From Actinokineospora auranticolor (lineage in GTDB: Bacteria; Actinomycetota; Actinomycetes; Mycobacteriales; Pseudonocardiaceae), in the NCBI RefSeq assembly GCF_002934265.1, contig NZ_PTIX01000010.1, positions 238,095 to 302,094 of the forward strand: a DNA stretch of 64,000 nucleotides, given 5' to 3'. A program made the translations under genes and the position numbers. The notes under the pieces were generated by a model. It saw only the letters and a program-made list of their open reading frames with translations, was not told the DNA's origin and did not search any database. Positions 18,470 through 42,900 of the stretch are shown here, piece after piece. The stretch's first letter is position 1. Each line of letters starts with the position of its first letter.

Positions 18470-18823
18470 TCACCTGAACTCGTGCACGACCTCGATGGCC
18501 CCGACCAGGTGCGCGTTGAACTCGTCGAGTTCCTCGGCCGGGACCCACAGTTCCAGGATCGTCTTGCCGCCTGCCTGCCGCACCGGGTAGCGGCGCAGGA
18601 ACTCCGACTCGACGTGGAAGCGCGTGACGTAGCCGACCCCGTGGTGCGGCACGTTCCAGTCCCGCGCGATCTTGATCGCGTAGTCCTCGTCGAGCACCGG
18701 GTAGAAGATCGGCTGCTCGGGCAGCCTGGGCGGCCAGGCGCGCCAACCGGACTCCCGGACGAGTGCCAACTCCTCGGGGCCCGTCGGCCGCCACAACGCG
18801 GTGGTCGCCTCGTCCTGGACCAT
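18470..18823 (-). CDS. Small conserved protein of unknown function
   Basis: A 117-residue soluble protein. The core LPEQPIFYPVLDEDYAIKIA, GVGYVTRFHVESEFL and ELWVPAEELDEFN matches, from memory, a widespread bacterial family sometimes labelled ADP-ribosylation/crystallin J1. No catalytic motif is evident and I do not infer an activity. ATG at 18823 is chosen because GGGAGG lies 6 nt upstream; the open frame extends 78 bp further without support. It stands alone, convergent with the hydrolase pair. Confidence 0.7.
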   Translation of the reverse strand: MVQDEATTALWRPTGPEELALVRESGWRAWPPRLPEQPIFYPVLDEDYAIKIARDWNVPHHGVGYVTRFHVESEFLRRYPVRQAGGKTILELWVPAEELDEFNAHLVGAIEVVHEFR

Positions 18824-18915
18824 CGCGCGCCTCCCGTGCTCAGTCGGGTGGACCGTCCTCCCTGCGCCGGAGCGTACCGAGGAGGACGATCGGCCCACCA
18901 CGCGATTTCACGCGG

Positions 18916-19746
18916 TCACTTCTTGCGCCACACGGAGACGTGCGCCTCGAAGTAGTCGTACTCGCGGGGGTTCTGGCGCAGCACCCCGGCCTCGTCGCCC
19001 TCGCGGACGAGGTCGAAGCGCGGCGCCAGCCGCGCCTTGAGCGCGGTCTCGCTGCTGGTGCGCGCCGACGCCGACCCCAGCCAGGTGGTCGGGTCGCTGT
19101 ACTCCGGGTACCAGGACCACGGGCACGCGATCATCAGCAGGCCCCCCGCGCGCAGCGTCCGCTCCGAGGCGCTCAGCTGCTCCAGGCAGGCCACCGGGTC
19201 CGGCACCCGGTCGAGCACGTTGGACAGCAGCACCGCGTCGAACACGCCGTCCACCTCGTGCAGCGCGGTCGCGTCGCCGACCCGGAAGTCCACGTTCGCG
19301 CGCCCCTCGGCGGAGGGCAGCCGGACCTGCACCTCACGGGCGAACGGCCCGAGCTGGGCGACGCAGAACACGCCGCCGTTGCCGACCGAGACCGCCCGGG
19401 CGACCTCCACCGCGCGGGGGCTGATGTCGATGCCGACGACCTCGTCGCGCACCCAGGTGCTCAGCGCCTGGGTGACGCCACCGACGTTGCAGCCCACGTC
19501 CAGTGCCGTGCGCACGTCGACACCCGTGCGCGCGGCGGCTTCCCGCAGCGTCTCCGAAAGCCGTGTCGGGTAGCCGTGTGCGGCGGTTAAGGGGTGGTCG
19601 GGTCGGTCGAAAACGTCCTCTGTGGACCCGTAGTGCATGAGCAGGTACTTCGAGATCTCCCGCGCGCGCTCGTACTGCGAGGTCGCGGCGTCGGCCTCGA
19701 ACAGTTCCTCGCTCTTGAGCAGGACCTCGGGTGCGAACACTGGCAC
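18916..19746 (-). CDS. Class I SAM methyltransferase, OvoA C-terminal-like
   Basis: A 276-residue SAM-dependent methyltransferase. The SAM-binding motif is ALDVGCNVGG (about residues 81-90), followed by VVGIDISPRAVEVA and FDAVLLSNVLDRVPDP. The N-terminal REISKYLLMHYG segment and the C-terminal REYDYFEAHVSVWRKK recall the methyltransferase family related to the C-terminal half of OvoA (4-mercaptohistidine N-methyltransferase); that link is from memory. It starts 27 bp after the first NRPS on the same strand, with AAGGAG 5 nt before its GTG, so it is probably co-transcribed. It may methylate the peptide or a precursor amino acid. Confidence 0.8.
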   Translation of the reverse strand: MPVFAPEVLLKSEELFEADAATSQYERAREISKYLLMHYGSTEDVFDRPDHPLTAAHGYPTRLSETLREAAARTGVDVRTALDVGCNVGGVTQALSTWVRDEVVGIDISPRAVEVARAVSVGNGGVFCVAQLGPFAREVQVRLPSAEGRANVDFRVGDATALHEVDGVFDAVLLSNVLDRVPDPVACLEQLSASERTLRAGGLLMIACPWSWYPEYSDPTTWLGSASARTSSETALKARLAPRFDLVREGDEAGVLRQNPREYDYFEAHVSVWRKK

Positions 19747-19773
19747 TCCTTCTCTCGGTTTCGACGTATCGGG

Positions 19774-32511
<12,738 letters not shown>

Positions 32512-32777
32512 GTCCTCCTGGCGGTGGGGCGCGGGTAGACGGCGCGGCGAGACGGCCGCGGTGGGTGGCGAAAGGCAAGACCCGGCCCGATCGTATGGAA
32601 TGGATCGGGGCTCGGGAACAATTCGCGGCCGTGTGGCAGCATCCTGCCGCACGATCCCGGTCGGTCCTATTCCAGCGGCAGGATCCTGACTGACCGAAAC
32701 CACGCACTCCACTATCCAGCGCGAATGTGGTCGGGTGGGCGACAACGGCGTGCAAATGCGATACCGAGGAGACACCC
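32512..32777. promoter_or_regulatory. Divergent promoter region with repeated operator-like elements
   Basis: This gap separates the leftward NRPS from the rightward exporter gene. It holds three symmetrical elements: CCCGATC, 10 nt, GATCGGG (32586-32609); GGCAGCATCCTGCC (32635-32648); and GGCAGGATCCTG (32677-32688). The last two share GGCAG(C/G)ATCCTG spaced exactly 42 bp, about four helical turns. They are candidate binding sites for a cluster regulator controlling both directions. No clear -35/-10 pair can be called. Confidence 0.5.
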
Positions 32778-34115
32778 GTGTCCGACGTCGAGGTGAACCC
32801 CGACCTCCGTGACGACGACCCCGGCCGTGATGACCCCGGTCGGAGCAGCCCCACCCGAGCCGACACGGTCCGTGACGACTCCGGACCGGCGACCGCCGTG
32901 CCGCTGCGCCGGAACGGGCCATTCCAACTGTTGTGGACCGGCGCGGCGTTCTCCATCCTCGGGTTGGAGGTCGCCGCCCTGGTGTTCCCGCTGGTCGTCC
33001 TGATGGTCACCGGGTCGCCGGGCGCGGCGGGCGCGGTCGCGTCGGTGGAGATGATCGCGGGGCTGGTGCTCGGCCTGCCCGCGGGCGAGCTGGTCGACCG
33101 GCACGACCGGCGCGTGGTGCTGATCCTGGTCGAGGTGGGGCGCGCGGTCGGCGCGGCCAGCGTGGTGGTCGCCCTCGCCCTGGACGCGCTGACGCTGCCG
33201 CACCTGCTGGTCGTCGCGGTGGTCATGGGCTCGATGCGGCCGTTCAGCGCGACCGCCCGGATGCTGATGATCCGCGCGCTCGTGCCGTCCGAGCAGCTCA
33301 CCGCCGCGCTCACCCAGGAGGAGGCCCGGGTCAGCGGCGCGTCCCTGGTCGGCCCGCCGCTGGGTGGCGCGCTCTTCGCCGTCGCCGCCGTGGTCCCGTG
33401 GCTGGTCACGACGGTCAGCTCGCTCGTCGCGGGGGTCTGCATGGCGCTGGTCCGCGTGCCCCCGGCGGCGAAACCGGAACCGGCCCCGACCGCGGACGGC
33501 GGCTCGATCGCGCGCCGCATCGCCACCGGCCTGTCCGTGCTGTGGAACCAGGCGACCCTGCGCCGGACCACCCTGTTCACCGCCGCGATGAACGCGGCGT
33601 CGGCGCCGTTGGTGCTGGTCACGGCCGTGTACCTGACCGCGCAGGGTGTCTCGTCCGAGCAGATCGGCATCGCCACGGCCGGGCTCGCGGTCGGCGGCCT
33701 GCTGGGCACGCTGCTGATCGGCAGGCTCAACCGGCTCGCCCCCGGCGTCCTGATGCTCGGTCAGGCCGCGTTCCTCACCGTGCTGCTGTGCGTGCTCGCG
33801 CTGCCGTTGGGCCCGTGGGGCGCGGGCAGCGCCCTGTTCCTGTCGATGCTGGGTGTGCCGACGATGCGGGTGCTGGTCGACATCGTGCTGTTCCGGCAGG
33901 TCCCGGACGCGCAGCGGGGCCGGGTGGCGTCGGCGGCGATGACGCTGTGGGGCGCCAGTTCGGCGCTGGGCACGCTGGTCGTCGGGCTGCTGCTGGACGT
34001 GGCGCCGGTGTGGGTCGTGCTGGTGGGCCTGGCGGGCGCGCTAGCCCTCGTGTTCGCCTTCGGCCTGCTCAACCCCGTCTTCCGGCGCACCGCCTGGCCC
34101 GCCGAGACCGCATGA
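32778..34115 (+). CDS. MFS exporter of the NRPS cluster
   Basis: A 445-residue major facilitator superfamily transporter with about 12 hydrophobic helices after a 40-residue acidic N-terminal tail. The loop between helices 2 and 3 reads [15 protein letters not shown], a form of the MFS signature. It resembles the MFS_3 / EntS-like exporters common in NRPS clusters and probably exports the finished peptide, perhaps conferring self-resistance. GTG at 32778 is set by GAGGAG 7 nt upstream. It is divergent from the NRPS, and its 3' end overlaps the convergent LuxR-type gene by 75 bp. Confidence 0.88.
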   Translation: MSDVEVNPDLRDDDPGRDDPGRSSPTRADTVRDDSGPATAVPLRRNGPFQLLWTGAAFSILGLEVAALVFPLVVLMVTGSPGAAGAVASVEMIAGLVLGLPAGELVDRHDRRVVLILVEVGRAVGAASVVVALALDALTLPHLLVVAVVMGSMRPFSATARMLMIRALVPSEQLTAALTQEEARVSGASLVGPPLGGALFAVAAVVPWLVTTVSSLVAGVCMALVRVPPAAKPEPAPTADGGSIARRIATGLSVLWNQATLRRTTLFTAAMNAASAPLVLVTAVYLTAQGVSSEQIGIATAGLAVGGLLGTLLIGRLNRLAPGVLMLGQAAFLTVLLCVLALPLGPWGAGSALFLSMLGVPTMRVLVDIVLFRQVPDAQRGRVASAAMTLWGASSALGTLVVGLLLDVAPVWVVLVGLAGALALVFAFGLLNPVFRRTAWPAETA

Positions 34116-34958
34116 GCCCGCGGTTCGGGGACCGGGGGTCGCGCGCGCGGCGTGCCTGCGGGCCAGGTCGGTCAGCCCGATCTCGGACAGCCGCATCCCG
34201 GCCTCGAACCGCGAGGTCACGTTCAGGGACTTGAGGATGCTGGCCACGTAGCGGCGGTAGGTGCGCACGGACACGCGCATCTGCCGCGCCGCGCTCTCGT
34301 CCTTCATCCCGGCGCACAGGCGGCCCAGCACGTCGGCCAGCGAACTGGGTCCGACCAGGGCGATCACCGCGCCGGTGAGCTCGGTGAAGTCGACGGCGAG
34401 GTCGCGCAGCGTGGCGTGGGTCTGGCGCAGGGCGCGGACCACCTCGGGGGTGCGGACCAGGGTGCCGCCGCCGGTGTCGGCGGGCAGCAGCGCCACGTCG
34501 TCACCGACCAGCACCGCGCGCGGCAGGGTGCGGGCCAGGACCCGGACCTCGGCGCCCGCGGCCACCAGACCGGCGAGGGTGTGCTGGTCGGGCGCGGCGA
34601 GCGCGGCCAGGTCGTGGTGCAGCAGCGTCAGCCGGTGGCCGCGGTCGAGCACCTCGGCGCGCAGGAACTCGCACGGGTCCATGCCCAGCGGTTCGGTCAG
34701 CTCGGCTTGGGCGGAGCAGGCGACCAGCACCGAGGTGCCCGCGGGCCGCGCGCGCAGCTCGGCGCGGAGTTCGGCACCGGCGTCGCGGGGTTCGGCCGCG
34801 GTCCGGCGCTGCCCCATGGACAGCTCCAGCGCCTCGATGAGCAGCCGCCGCGCGCCGTGGAACGCGTCGACCCCCTCGCCCTGACCAGCGGTGGCACCCC
34901 CGGTGCCATCCCGGCTCGCGCGCGCCTGCGGCACCGCCGCCCCGACCGCGTTGATCAC
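34041..34958 (-). CDS. LuxR-type transcriptional regulator of the cluster
   Basis: A 305-residue probable pathway regulator. The C-terminal part has a LuxR-like helix-turn-helix (about 205-265: LGRLCAGMKDESAARQMRVS, then TYRRYVASILKSLNVTSRFE). The N-terminal part has the PLD/TrmB-like sensor layout (FLRAEVLDRGHRLTLLHHD; GAEVRVLARTLPRAVLVGDD) seen in LuxR proteins near other NRPS clusters. GGGGGAG lies 5 nt before the GTG start. The last 45 residues after the helix-turn-helix overlap the MFS gene and look like low-complexity read-through. It likely acts at the flanking promoter regions. Confidence 0.82.
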   Translation of the reverse strand: MINAVGAAVPQARASRDGTGGATAGQGEGVDAFHGARRLLIEALELSMGQRRTAAEPRDAGAELRAELRARPAGTSVLVACSAQAELTEPLGMDPCEFLRAEVLDRGHRLTLLHHDLAALAAPDQHTLAGLVAAGAEVRVLARTLPRAVLVGDDVALLPADTGGGTLVRTPEVVRALRQTHATLRDLAVDFTELTGAVIALVGPSSLADVLGRLCAGMKDESAARQMRVSVRTYRRYVASILKSLNVTSRFEAGMRLSEIGLTDLARRHAARATPGPRTAGSCGLGGPGGAPEDGVEQAEGEHEG

Positions 34959-35377
34959 GAAACTCCCCCGCGTTTGTTACCGGTTGCCCGACAGGCCCCC
35001 CATCCGGGCTGTCGCTCACCATGGCATGCCAATTGGTGACCGACAAGCAGCACGGAGTAGTTGACGCTGTTCGGCCGCACCCGCTCCGCTGAACGGAACG
35101 AAACCGGCTGGTCACCGTAGGTATGGGAGCGGTGTCCGCGACCGCGCTGTCCACTTCCTGCGGGCCGGGCCCCGACGCGGCACACAATCGAGCCACCGGC
35201 CGTGTCACCTAGCTGCCAATGCCGGGGAGCGCGACCACCTTGCCCGGCCGCGCGGGCGACTCATAAGCTGGCCGGGAATTGGGTTCGACCCGCCGGGGTC
35301 CCGGCATTTCGCCGGACGATCAACCCCGAGTTCACCCCTATTGCCGGCAATGCCACGAGTACGGGAGCGCATTCGAC
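34959..35377. promoter_or_regulatory. Divergent promoter region between regulator and mbtH operon
   Basis: A 419-bp gap with no convincing gene. It must hold the promoters for the leftward LuxR-type gene and for the rightward operon from mbtH to dpgC. An imperfect inverted repeat, GACAGgCCC, 7 nt, GGGCTGTC, lies at 34990-35013, close to the regulator gene and possibly an autoregulatory site. TTGACG at about 35069 may be a -35 element. Confidence 0.45.
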
Positions 35378-35590
35378 GTGACCAATCCATTTGACGACGA
35401 GAGCGGCCGTTTCCTGGTGCTGGTGAACGACGAGAACCAGCACTCGCTGTGGCCGTCGTTCGTCGACGTGCCCGCCGGGTGGACCGTGGCGCTGGCGGAG
35501 ACCACGCGCGCGGAGTGCCTGGCGTACGTGGAGCGGAACTGGACCGACCTGCGCCCGGCGAGCCTGGTGCGCGCGATGGGCGAGCGGTGA
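35378..35590 (+). CDS. mbtH: MbtH-like NRPS accessory protein
   Basis: A 70-residue chaperone that binds adenylation domains and aids their folding and activity. The sequence [34 protein letters not shown] and [14 protein letters not shown] contains the family hallmarks, including the invariant Trp residues. GTG at 35378 is chosen because the family starts two or three residues before NPFDD and GGAG lies 10 nt upstream. It begins the operon mbtH-hpgT-NRPS-dpgABC and overlaps the next start in a GTGA junction. It probably serves A domains of both NRPSs. Confidence 0.96.
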   Translation: MTNPFDDESGRFLVLVNDENQHSLWPSFVDVPAGWTVALAETTRAECLAYVERNWTDLRPASLVRAMGER

Positions 35591-36915
35591 CCGGGGTAGC
35601 CGAGTCCGCCACCGGGTCCGCCACCGAGCTGCGCCAGGCGGAGCTGCACGCCTCGCTCGGCCACCCGCTGGCGGAGTCGATGGACTTCCTCAACGGCGTG
35701 GCGCTGCGCTACCCCGGCGCGATCTCGTTCGCCGCCGGGCGGCCGACGGAGCGGTTCCTCGACCTCGACGACGTGCACCGGCACCTGGACCTGTTCCACA
35801 GGCACCTGGTGGAGTCGTACGGCGGCGACCAGGCCCGCGCCAACCAGCAGCTGCTGCAATACGGGCGCACCAAGGGGATCATCCACGACCTGGTGGCGCG
35901 CAACCTCGCGGCGGACGAGGACATCCACGTCGACCCGGAGTCCATCGTGGTCACCGTGGGCTGCCAGGAGGCGCTGTTCCTGTGCCTGCGCGCCCTGCGC
36001 CGCACCCCCGACGACGTGCTGCTCGCCGTCCGGCCGTGCTACGTGGGCGCGCTCGGCGCCGCGCAGCTCGCGGACATGGCGGTGCTGCCGGTGGCCGCGT
36101 CCGGTAGCGGCATCGACTTCGCCGACCTGGAAGCGCGGCTGGCCGCGGCTTCGGCGGCCGGGCAGCGGGTGCGCGCGTTCTACCTGGTGGCCGACTTCGC
36201 CAACCCGACCGGAACCAGCCTCGACACCGCGGCCCGCACGCGGCTGCTGGAGTTGGCCGCGCGCCACGACTTCCTGCTGCTGGAGGACAACCCGTACGGC
36301 CTGTTCCCCGCCGACGACGCACCCCGGCCGCCGACGCTGAAGTCGCTCGACCGCGACCACCGCGTGGTCTACCTCGGCTCGTACGGCAAGACCGGCCTGC
36401 CCGGCGCGCGCGTCGGGTTCGCCGTGGCGGACCAGCCGGTGCGCACCCCGGACGGCCGCGCGGAACTGCTCGCCGACCAGCTCGGCAGGCTCAAGAGCAT
36501 GCTCACGGTCAACACCTCGCCGCTGGCCCAGGCCGCGATCGGCGGGAAGCTGCTGGCGAACGGGTTCAGCCTGCGCGCGGCCAACGACCGCGAACGCGAG
36601 GTGTACCGGGGCAACCTGCGCCGGACGCTGGCCGGGTTGACCGAGCGGTTCCCGCCGGGCGGCGGCCACGGCGTCTCGTGGAACACCCCGGGCGGCGGCT
36701 TCTTCCTGGTGCTGCGCGTGCCGTTCGCCACCGACGACGCGCTGCTGGAGCTGTCCGCGCGGTCGTTCCGGGTGCTGTGGACGCCGATGCACCACTTCTA
36801 CGGCGACGGCGTGCCGGTGGCCGAGCTGCGGCTCTCGGTCAGCAACCTGACCCACGAGGAGATCGACACCGGTCTCGACCGGCTGGCCGCGTTCATCCAG
36901 TCGCAGACCCCCTGA
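35587..36915 (+). CDS. hpgT: HpgT/Pgat-type phenylglycine aminotransferase
   Basis: A PLP-dependent fold-type I aminotransferase, 442 residues, expected to convert 3,5-dihydroxyphenylglyoxylate to Dpg. Visible features are the PLP-phosphate loop GCQEAL (about 125-130), the NPTG motif (206-209), LLEDNPYG with Asp234 and Tyr237, and the Schiff-base lysine in [16 protein letters not shown] (Lys268, then Arg275). The length fits HpgT (about 435). It sits in one operon with the Dpg genes, which makes the assignment strong. The same family also makes Hpg in glycopeptide producers, but no Hpg pathway genes are seen. The GTG start overlaps the mbtH stop. Confidence 0.92.
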   Translation: MTGVAESATGSATELRQAELHASLGHPLAESMDFLNGVALRYPGAISFAAGRPTERFLDLDDVHRHLDLFHRHLVESYGGDQARANQQLLQYGRTKGIIHDLVARNLAADEDIHVDPESIVVTVGCQEALFLCLRALRRTPDDVLLAVRPCYVGALGAAQLADMAVLPVAASGSGIDFADLEARLAAASAAGQRVRAFYLVADFANPTGTSLDTAARTRLLELAARHDFLLLEDNPYGLFPADDAPRPPTLKSLDRDHRVVYLGSYGKTGLPGARVGFAVADQPVRTPDGRAELLADQLGRLKSMLTVNTSPLAQAAIGGKLLANGFSLRAANDREREVYRGNLRRTLAGLTERFPPGGGHGVSWNTPGGGFFLVLRVPFATDDALLELSARSFRVLWTPMHHFYGDGVPVAELRLSVSNLTHEEIDTGLDRLAAFIQSQTP

Positions 36916-36953
36916 GACCCCTGAGACCAGACCCACCGCTGAAAGGGCCGCCG

Positions 36954-39900
36954 ATGTACCCGCTGTCCCCGGCGCAACGCCGGTTGTGGTTCGCGCACGC
37001 GCTGGAGGGGCCGAGCGCGACCTACAACATCCCCGTGGTGACGCGGTTGCGCGGCGAGTTCGACCGGTCCGTGCTCGCGGCGGCGCTGTCGGACGTGGTG
37101 GCGCGGCACGAGTCGCTGCGCACGGTCTACCCGGCGCGCGACGGCGAGCCCGCGCAGGTGATCCTGCCCGTCGAGCGGGCGCGGGTGTCGGTCGGGTTGA
37201 CCGAGTGCGCGGAGTCGGAGGTGGCCGACGAGGTGGCGCGGCAGAGCGCGCACCTGTTCGACCTCGCCACCGATCTCCCCCTGCACGCGCACCTGGTGCG
37301 CGGCGACGACACGCGGTTCGTCCTGGTGCTGCACCACATCGCCGCCGACGGCTGGTCCATGGGCCCGTTCGCGGCGGACTTGGCGCACGCCTACACCGCG
37401 CGGCTCGCGGGCACGGCACCGGAGTGGGCGCCGCTGCCGGTCCAGTACGCGGATTACACGCTGTGGCAACGGGATCTGCTGGGCGAGGAGTCCGATCCGG
37501 ACAGCGAATCCGCGGTGCAGCTCGCCTACTGGCGCACGACACTCGACGGACTGCCGGACGAGGTGACCATCCCGTCGGACCGCTCGCGTCCCGCGACCCC
37601 GACGAACCGGGGCGGCGTGGTGACGGTGTCGGTCGACGCGGAAACCCGGGACGCGGTCAAGGCCTTGGCGCGCGGGCTTTCCGCCACGCCGTTCATGGTC
37701 GCGCAGGCCGCTCTCGCCGCGACCATGACCCGGCTGGGCGCGGGCACCGACATCGCGCTCGGCACGGTCGTCGCCGGACGTCCCGAGGAGGCCTTGGCCG
37801 ACCTGGTCGGGTTCTTCGTCAACACGCTCGTCCTGCGCACCGACACCTCCGGCAACCCCACCTTCGCCGAACTCCTGGGCCGCGCGCGGCGGCGGGCCGT
37901 CGACGCGCACGCGCACGCGGACCTGCCCTTCGACCGCCTGGTGGAGGACCTGCGGCCGGACCGCGAACTGGGCCGCCACCCGCTGTTCCAGGTGCTGCTG
38001 ACCTGGGCAGACGGCGGGCAGGGCGCGCTCGCGCTGCCGGGGCTGGACTGCGCGGTGGAGCCGACCGGGCTGCTGGTCGCGAAGTTCGACCTCGACGTGA
38101 CGCTGATGGACCTGCCCGACCGGTTGGACGTCGTGGTCGAGTACGCGGCCGACCTGTTCGACGAGTCCACCGCCCGGTCGCTGGCCGCGCGCCTGGCGCG
38201 GGTGCTCGCGGTGGTCTCGGCCGACCCGACCAGGCGGATCAACGACCTCGACCTGTGCTCCCCCAGCGAGTCCGCCCTGCTGGCCCGCTGGGGCCGGGGC
38301 CGGGTGGACCCCGGACCGGGGACCATCCTCGACACGTTCGCGGCGGCTGTCGCCGAGGCGCCGGACGCCGTCGCGGTGACCGACGGGACCACCACGCTCA
38401 CCCGCGCCGAACTCGACGACCGCGCCAACCGGTTCGCCGCGGGCCTGGTGCGCGCGGGCGTGCGTCCCGGGGAGGTCGTGGCGAGCGCGCTGACCCGCTC
38501 GGTCGCCTCGATCGTCGCCGTGTTCGGGGTGTTCAAGGCGCGGGCCGTGCACCTGACGATCGATCCCACCGAGCCGCCCGAGCGCATCCGCGCGCTCATG
38601 GCCGACAGCGGCGCCGTGCTCGTCGTGCGGGACGGGGACGTCCGCCACCTCGCTGAGTCCACTGTGGAGCGCTTACCCGCGCCCCGGCCGGACGACATCG
38701 CGTACCTGATCTACACCTCCGGTTCGACCGGCCGCCCCAAGGGTGTCCTGGTGCAGCACAAGGCATTGGCGAACCTGGGGCACCACCACGCCATCGACAC
38801 CCTGCCGCTGGTGGGCGGCGCGCCGCCGCTGCGGATCGGCCTGACCGCGAGCCTGACCTTCGACGCCTCGCTGGACCCGGTGGTGTGGATGGCGGTGGGC
38901 CACGAGCTGCACGTCGTCGACGACGACACCCGCCGCGACCCGACCGCGCTGCTGCGCCGAATCCGCGACGCCCGCTTCGACATCGTGTCCACGACACCGT
39001 CCTTCGCGCGCGGCCTCGTGGAGGTGGGTCTGCTCGACGGCGGCTACACCCCGGCGTTCCTCGACGTCGGCGGCGAGGCGGTCGAGGACGACCTGTGGGC
39101 GCTGCTCGGCGCGCAGGACTTCCTGTGCCTCAACACCTACGGCCCCACCGAGACCGCCGTGGACGCGACCATGGCCCGGGTCGCCGGACCGGTCGCGGTC
39201 ATCGGCGGCCCGATCACCAACTACACGCTGCGCGTGCTCGACAGCGCGCTGCGGCCCGTGCCGCCCGGCGCGGTCGGCGAGCTGTACGTCGGCGGCGCGG
39301 GTGTGGCCGTGGGGTACCTGGGCAGGCAGGCCGAGACCGCGTCGCGGTTCGTCGCCGACCCGTCCGGCCCGCCCGGCTCCCGCTGCTACCGCACCGGTGA
39401 CCTGGTGCGCTGGCTGCCGGACGGTTCGCTGCGCTACCTGGGCCGCGCCGACGACCAGGTCAAGATCCGCGGGTTCCGCATCGAGCCAGCCGAGGTCACC
39501 GCGGCGCTGGCCGCGGTGCCGGGGGTCGAGCGCACGGCGGTCGTGGTGCGCGAGGACCGGCCGGGCGAGCGCCGCCTGGTCGGGTACGTCAGCGGCCCGG
39601 TCGACCCCGAGTCCGCGCGCCGGGCCCTCGCCGAGCGACTGCCCCGGCACCTGGTCCCGGCGGTCGTGGTGCGCTTGGCCGACTGGCCGGTCACCAGCAA
39701 CGGCAAGCTCGACCGCAAGGCCCTACCCGCGCCGCAGGCCACCGGCTTCGAGCACCGGGCGCGCAGCCCGCGCGAAGAGGTGCTGTGCGGGGTGTTCGCG
39801 GACGTGCTGGGGCTGCCCGAGGTCGGCGCCGCGGACAGCTTCTTCGACCTGGGCGGCCACTCGCTGCTGGCGACGCGGCTGGTCAACCGGATCCGCGCGG

Positions 39901-42900
39901 CGCTGGGCATCTCGGTCGACCTGCGCTCGGTGTTCCGCCACCCGTCCCCGGCCGACCTGGACCGGTTCCTGGCCACCGCGAACGGCCCGGTCGTGCCGCT
40001 CGTCGCGCGACCACGACCTGAGCGGCTGCCGCTGACCGCGGCGCAGCGGCGGCTGTGGTTCCTCGACGCGATCGGCGAGGACACCGCGACCTACACGCTG
40101 CCAACGGTTCTGCGGGTCCGCGGCGACCTGTCCGTCGACGCGCTGTCCGCCGCGCTGACCGACGTCGTCGCGCGCCACGAGTCGCTGCGCACGGTCTTCC
40201 CGGAGCACGACGGCGAGCCGTACCAACTCGTGCTGCCCGTCGAGGCGGCTCGCGTCACGGTCGGCGTCGTCGAGTCCGTCGACACCACCCACCACTTCGA
40301 CCTGGCCCGCGACCTGCCGATCCACGCCGAGGTCGTACTCGGCGACGGCGAGGCGACGCTCGTCCTGGTGCTGCACCACATCGCCGTGGACGGCTGGTCG
40401 ATGGACGTCTTCGCCCGTGACCTCGACGCCGCCTACCGCGCCCGCCGCGACGGCACCGCCCCCGAGCTGCCCGCGCCGCCGGTCCAGTACGCGGATTACG
40501 CGCTGTGGCAACGGGAAGTGCTCGGCGACGACCGCGACCCCGACAGCGTGCTCGGCGCGCAACTGCGGTTCTGGCGCGAGGCGCTGGCGGACCTGCCGGA
40601 GTTGCTGGTGCTGCCCACCGACCGGCCGCGGCCCGCGATCGCCTCGAACCGCGGCGCGGTCGTCGACCTCGACCTCGACCGGTCGGTGCACGACCGGGTC
40701 CGCGCGCTCGCCCACGAGAGCGGGGCCACGGTGTTCATGGTGCTGCACGCGGCGGTCGGCGTGCTGCTGTCGCGGCTGGGCGGCGGCGACCGGATCCCGG
40801 TCGGCACGGCCGTCGCGGGGCGCGGCGACCAGGCGTTGGACGAGGTGATCGGGTTCTTCGTCAACACGCTGGTGCTGCCGGTGGACGTCACCGGCGACCC
40901 GACGTTCCGGCAGGTGCTGGACCGGGTGCGGGAGGCCGACCTGGCCGGGTACGCGCACCAGGACGTGCCGTTCGACCGGCTGGTCGAGGAGCTGAACCCG
41001 GCCCGGTCGCTGGCGCACCACCCGCTGTTCCAGGTGCTGCTCTCGGTCGGCGGCGCGGAGTCCGACGAGCTCCGGCTGGGCGACCTCGACGTCACCGACC
41101 TGACCTCCGGCACGGCCACGGCGAAGTTCGACCTGTCCTTCGCCGTCGCCCAGCGCCCGGACGGGCTCGGTGTGGCCATCGAGTACGCCACCGACCTGTT
41201 CGAACCCGAGACCGCCCAGGTCATCGGCGACCGCTTGGCCCGGCTGCTCGAAGCCGCGCTGACCGACCCGGACCGGCCGGTGTCCGGGATCGACCTGATG
41301 AGCGCGGCCGAGCGCGAGGACGTGCTGCGGACGTGGAACGCGACCGACCGCGAGGTGGCGCCGGAGACGCTGACGGCGCTGTTCGAGCGGCAGGTCGCGC
41401 GGGTGCCGGACGCGGTGGCGGTGGAGTGCGACGGCGTGGTGCTGACCTACGCCGAGCTGAACGCGCGCGCGAACCGACTGGCCCGGCACCTGATCGGGCT
41501 GGGCGCGGGGCCGGAGTCGATCGTGGTGGTGGCGCTGCCCCGGTCGGCGGACGTGGTGGTCGCGGTGCTGGCGGTGCTGAAGTCGGGGGCCGCGTACCTG
41601 CCGGTGGACCCGGCGCACCCGGCGGACCGGATCGCGGCGGTGGTGGCCGAGGCGTGCCCGGTGGCGACGCTGACCGCGGTGGACGTCGAGGTGTCCGCCC
41701 GGTACTCGTCGGTGGACGTCGCCGACGACGAGCGGCGCGCGCCGCTGACCCCGGCGAACACCGCCTATGTGCTGTTCACCTCGGGGTCCACCGGCCGACC
41801 GAAGGGTGTGGTGGTCGAGCACCGGTCGGTCGCGCTGTACCTGGCGTGGGCCCGCGACCGGTACCCGGCGGTGGCCGGGCGGGTGCTGCTGCACTCCCCG
41901 GTGACCTTCGACCTGACCGTCACCGGCCTGTTCGGGCCGCTGACCTCGGGTGGTCTCGTCCACCTGGCCCGGCTGTCGGACGACGCGACGCTCGATCCGG
42001 CGGCGCGGCCGACGTTCGTGAAGGGCACGCCGACGCACCTGGAGCTGCTGTCCGCGCTGCCGCCGGAGTTCTCGCCGTCGGAGCTGCTGGTGCTGGGCGG
42101 TGAGTCGCTGCTGGGCGAGCCGCTGCGGCGGTGGCTGAGCGCGCACCCGGGCGTGACCGTGGTGAACGAGTACGGGCCGACGGAGACGACCGTGGGCTGC
42201 GCGGAGTACCGGATCTCGCCGGGTGACGTCGTGCCGGACGGGGTGCTGCCGCTGGGGCGGGCGGCGTGGAACACGCGGTTCTACGTGCTCGACCGGGCAC
42301 TGCGACCGACGCCGACCGGGGTGCTCGGCGAGCTGTACATCGGCGGTGACCTGGTGACGCGCGGCTACCTCGGGCGGCCGGGGCTGACCTCCGGCCGGTT
42401 CGTGGCGGACCCGTTCGGCGCGCCGGGTGCGCGGATGTACCGGTCCGGGGACATGGCGCGGTGGAACCGGGCGGGGCTGCTGGAGTTCGGCGGGCGCACC
42501 GACGACCAGGTGAAGGTGCGCGGCATCCGGATCGAGCCGGGCGAGATCGAGTCGGTGCTGGGGCGGCACCCGGCGGTCGCGCACGCGGCCGTGGTGGTGC
42601 GCGAGGACGTGCCGGGTGACCAGCGGATCGTCGGCTACGTCGTGCCCGAGCCGGAGGCGTCCCTCGATCCGGACGAGGTGCGCGAGCACGCGGCGGCCAC
42701 CCTGCCCGGCTACATGGTGCCCGTCGCGATCGTGCCGCTTCCCTCGCTTCCGTTGACGTCCAACGGGAAACTGGACGTCCGACTGCTGCCCGCACCGACC
42801 AGGGCGTCCATCGGGCGCCCGCCGCGGACCCCGCGCGAGCACGTCCTGTGTGGACTCTTCGCCGAGGTGCTCGGCGTGGAGTCGGTGAGCGTCGACGACA

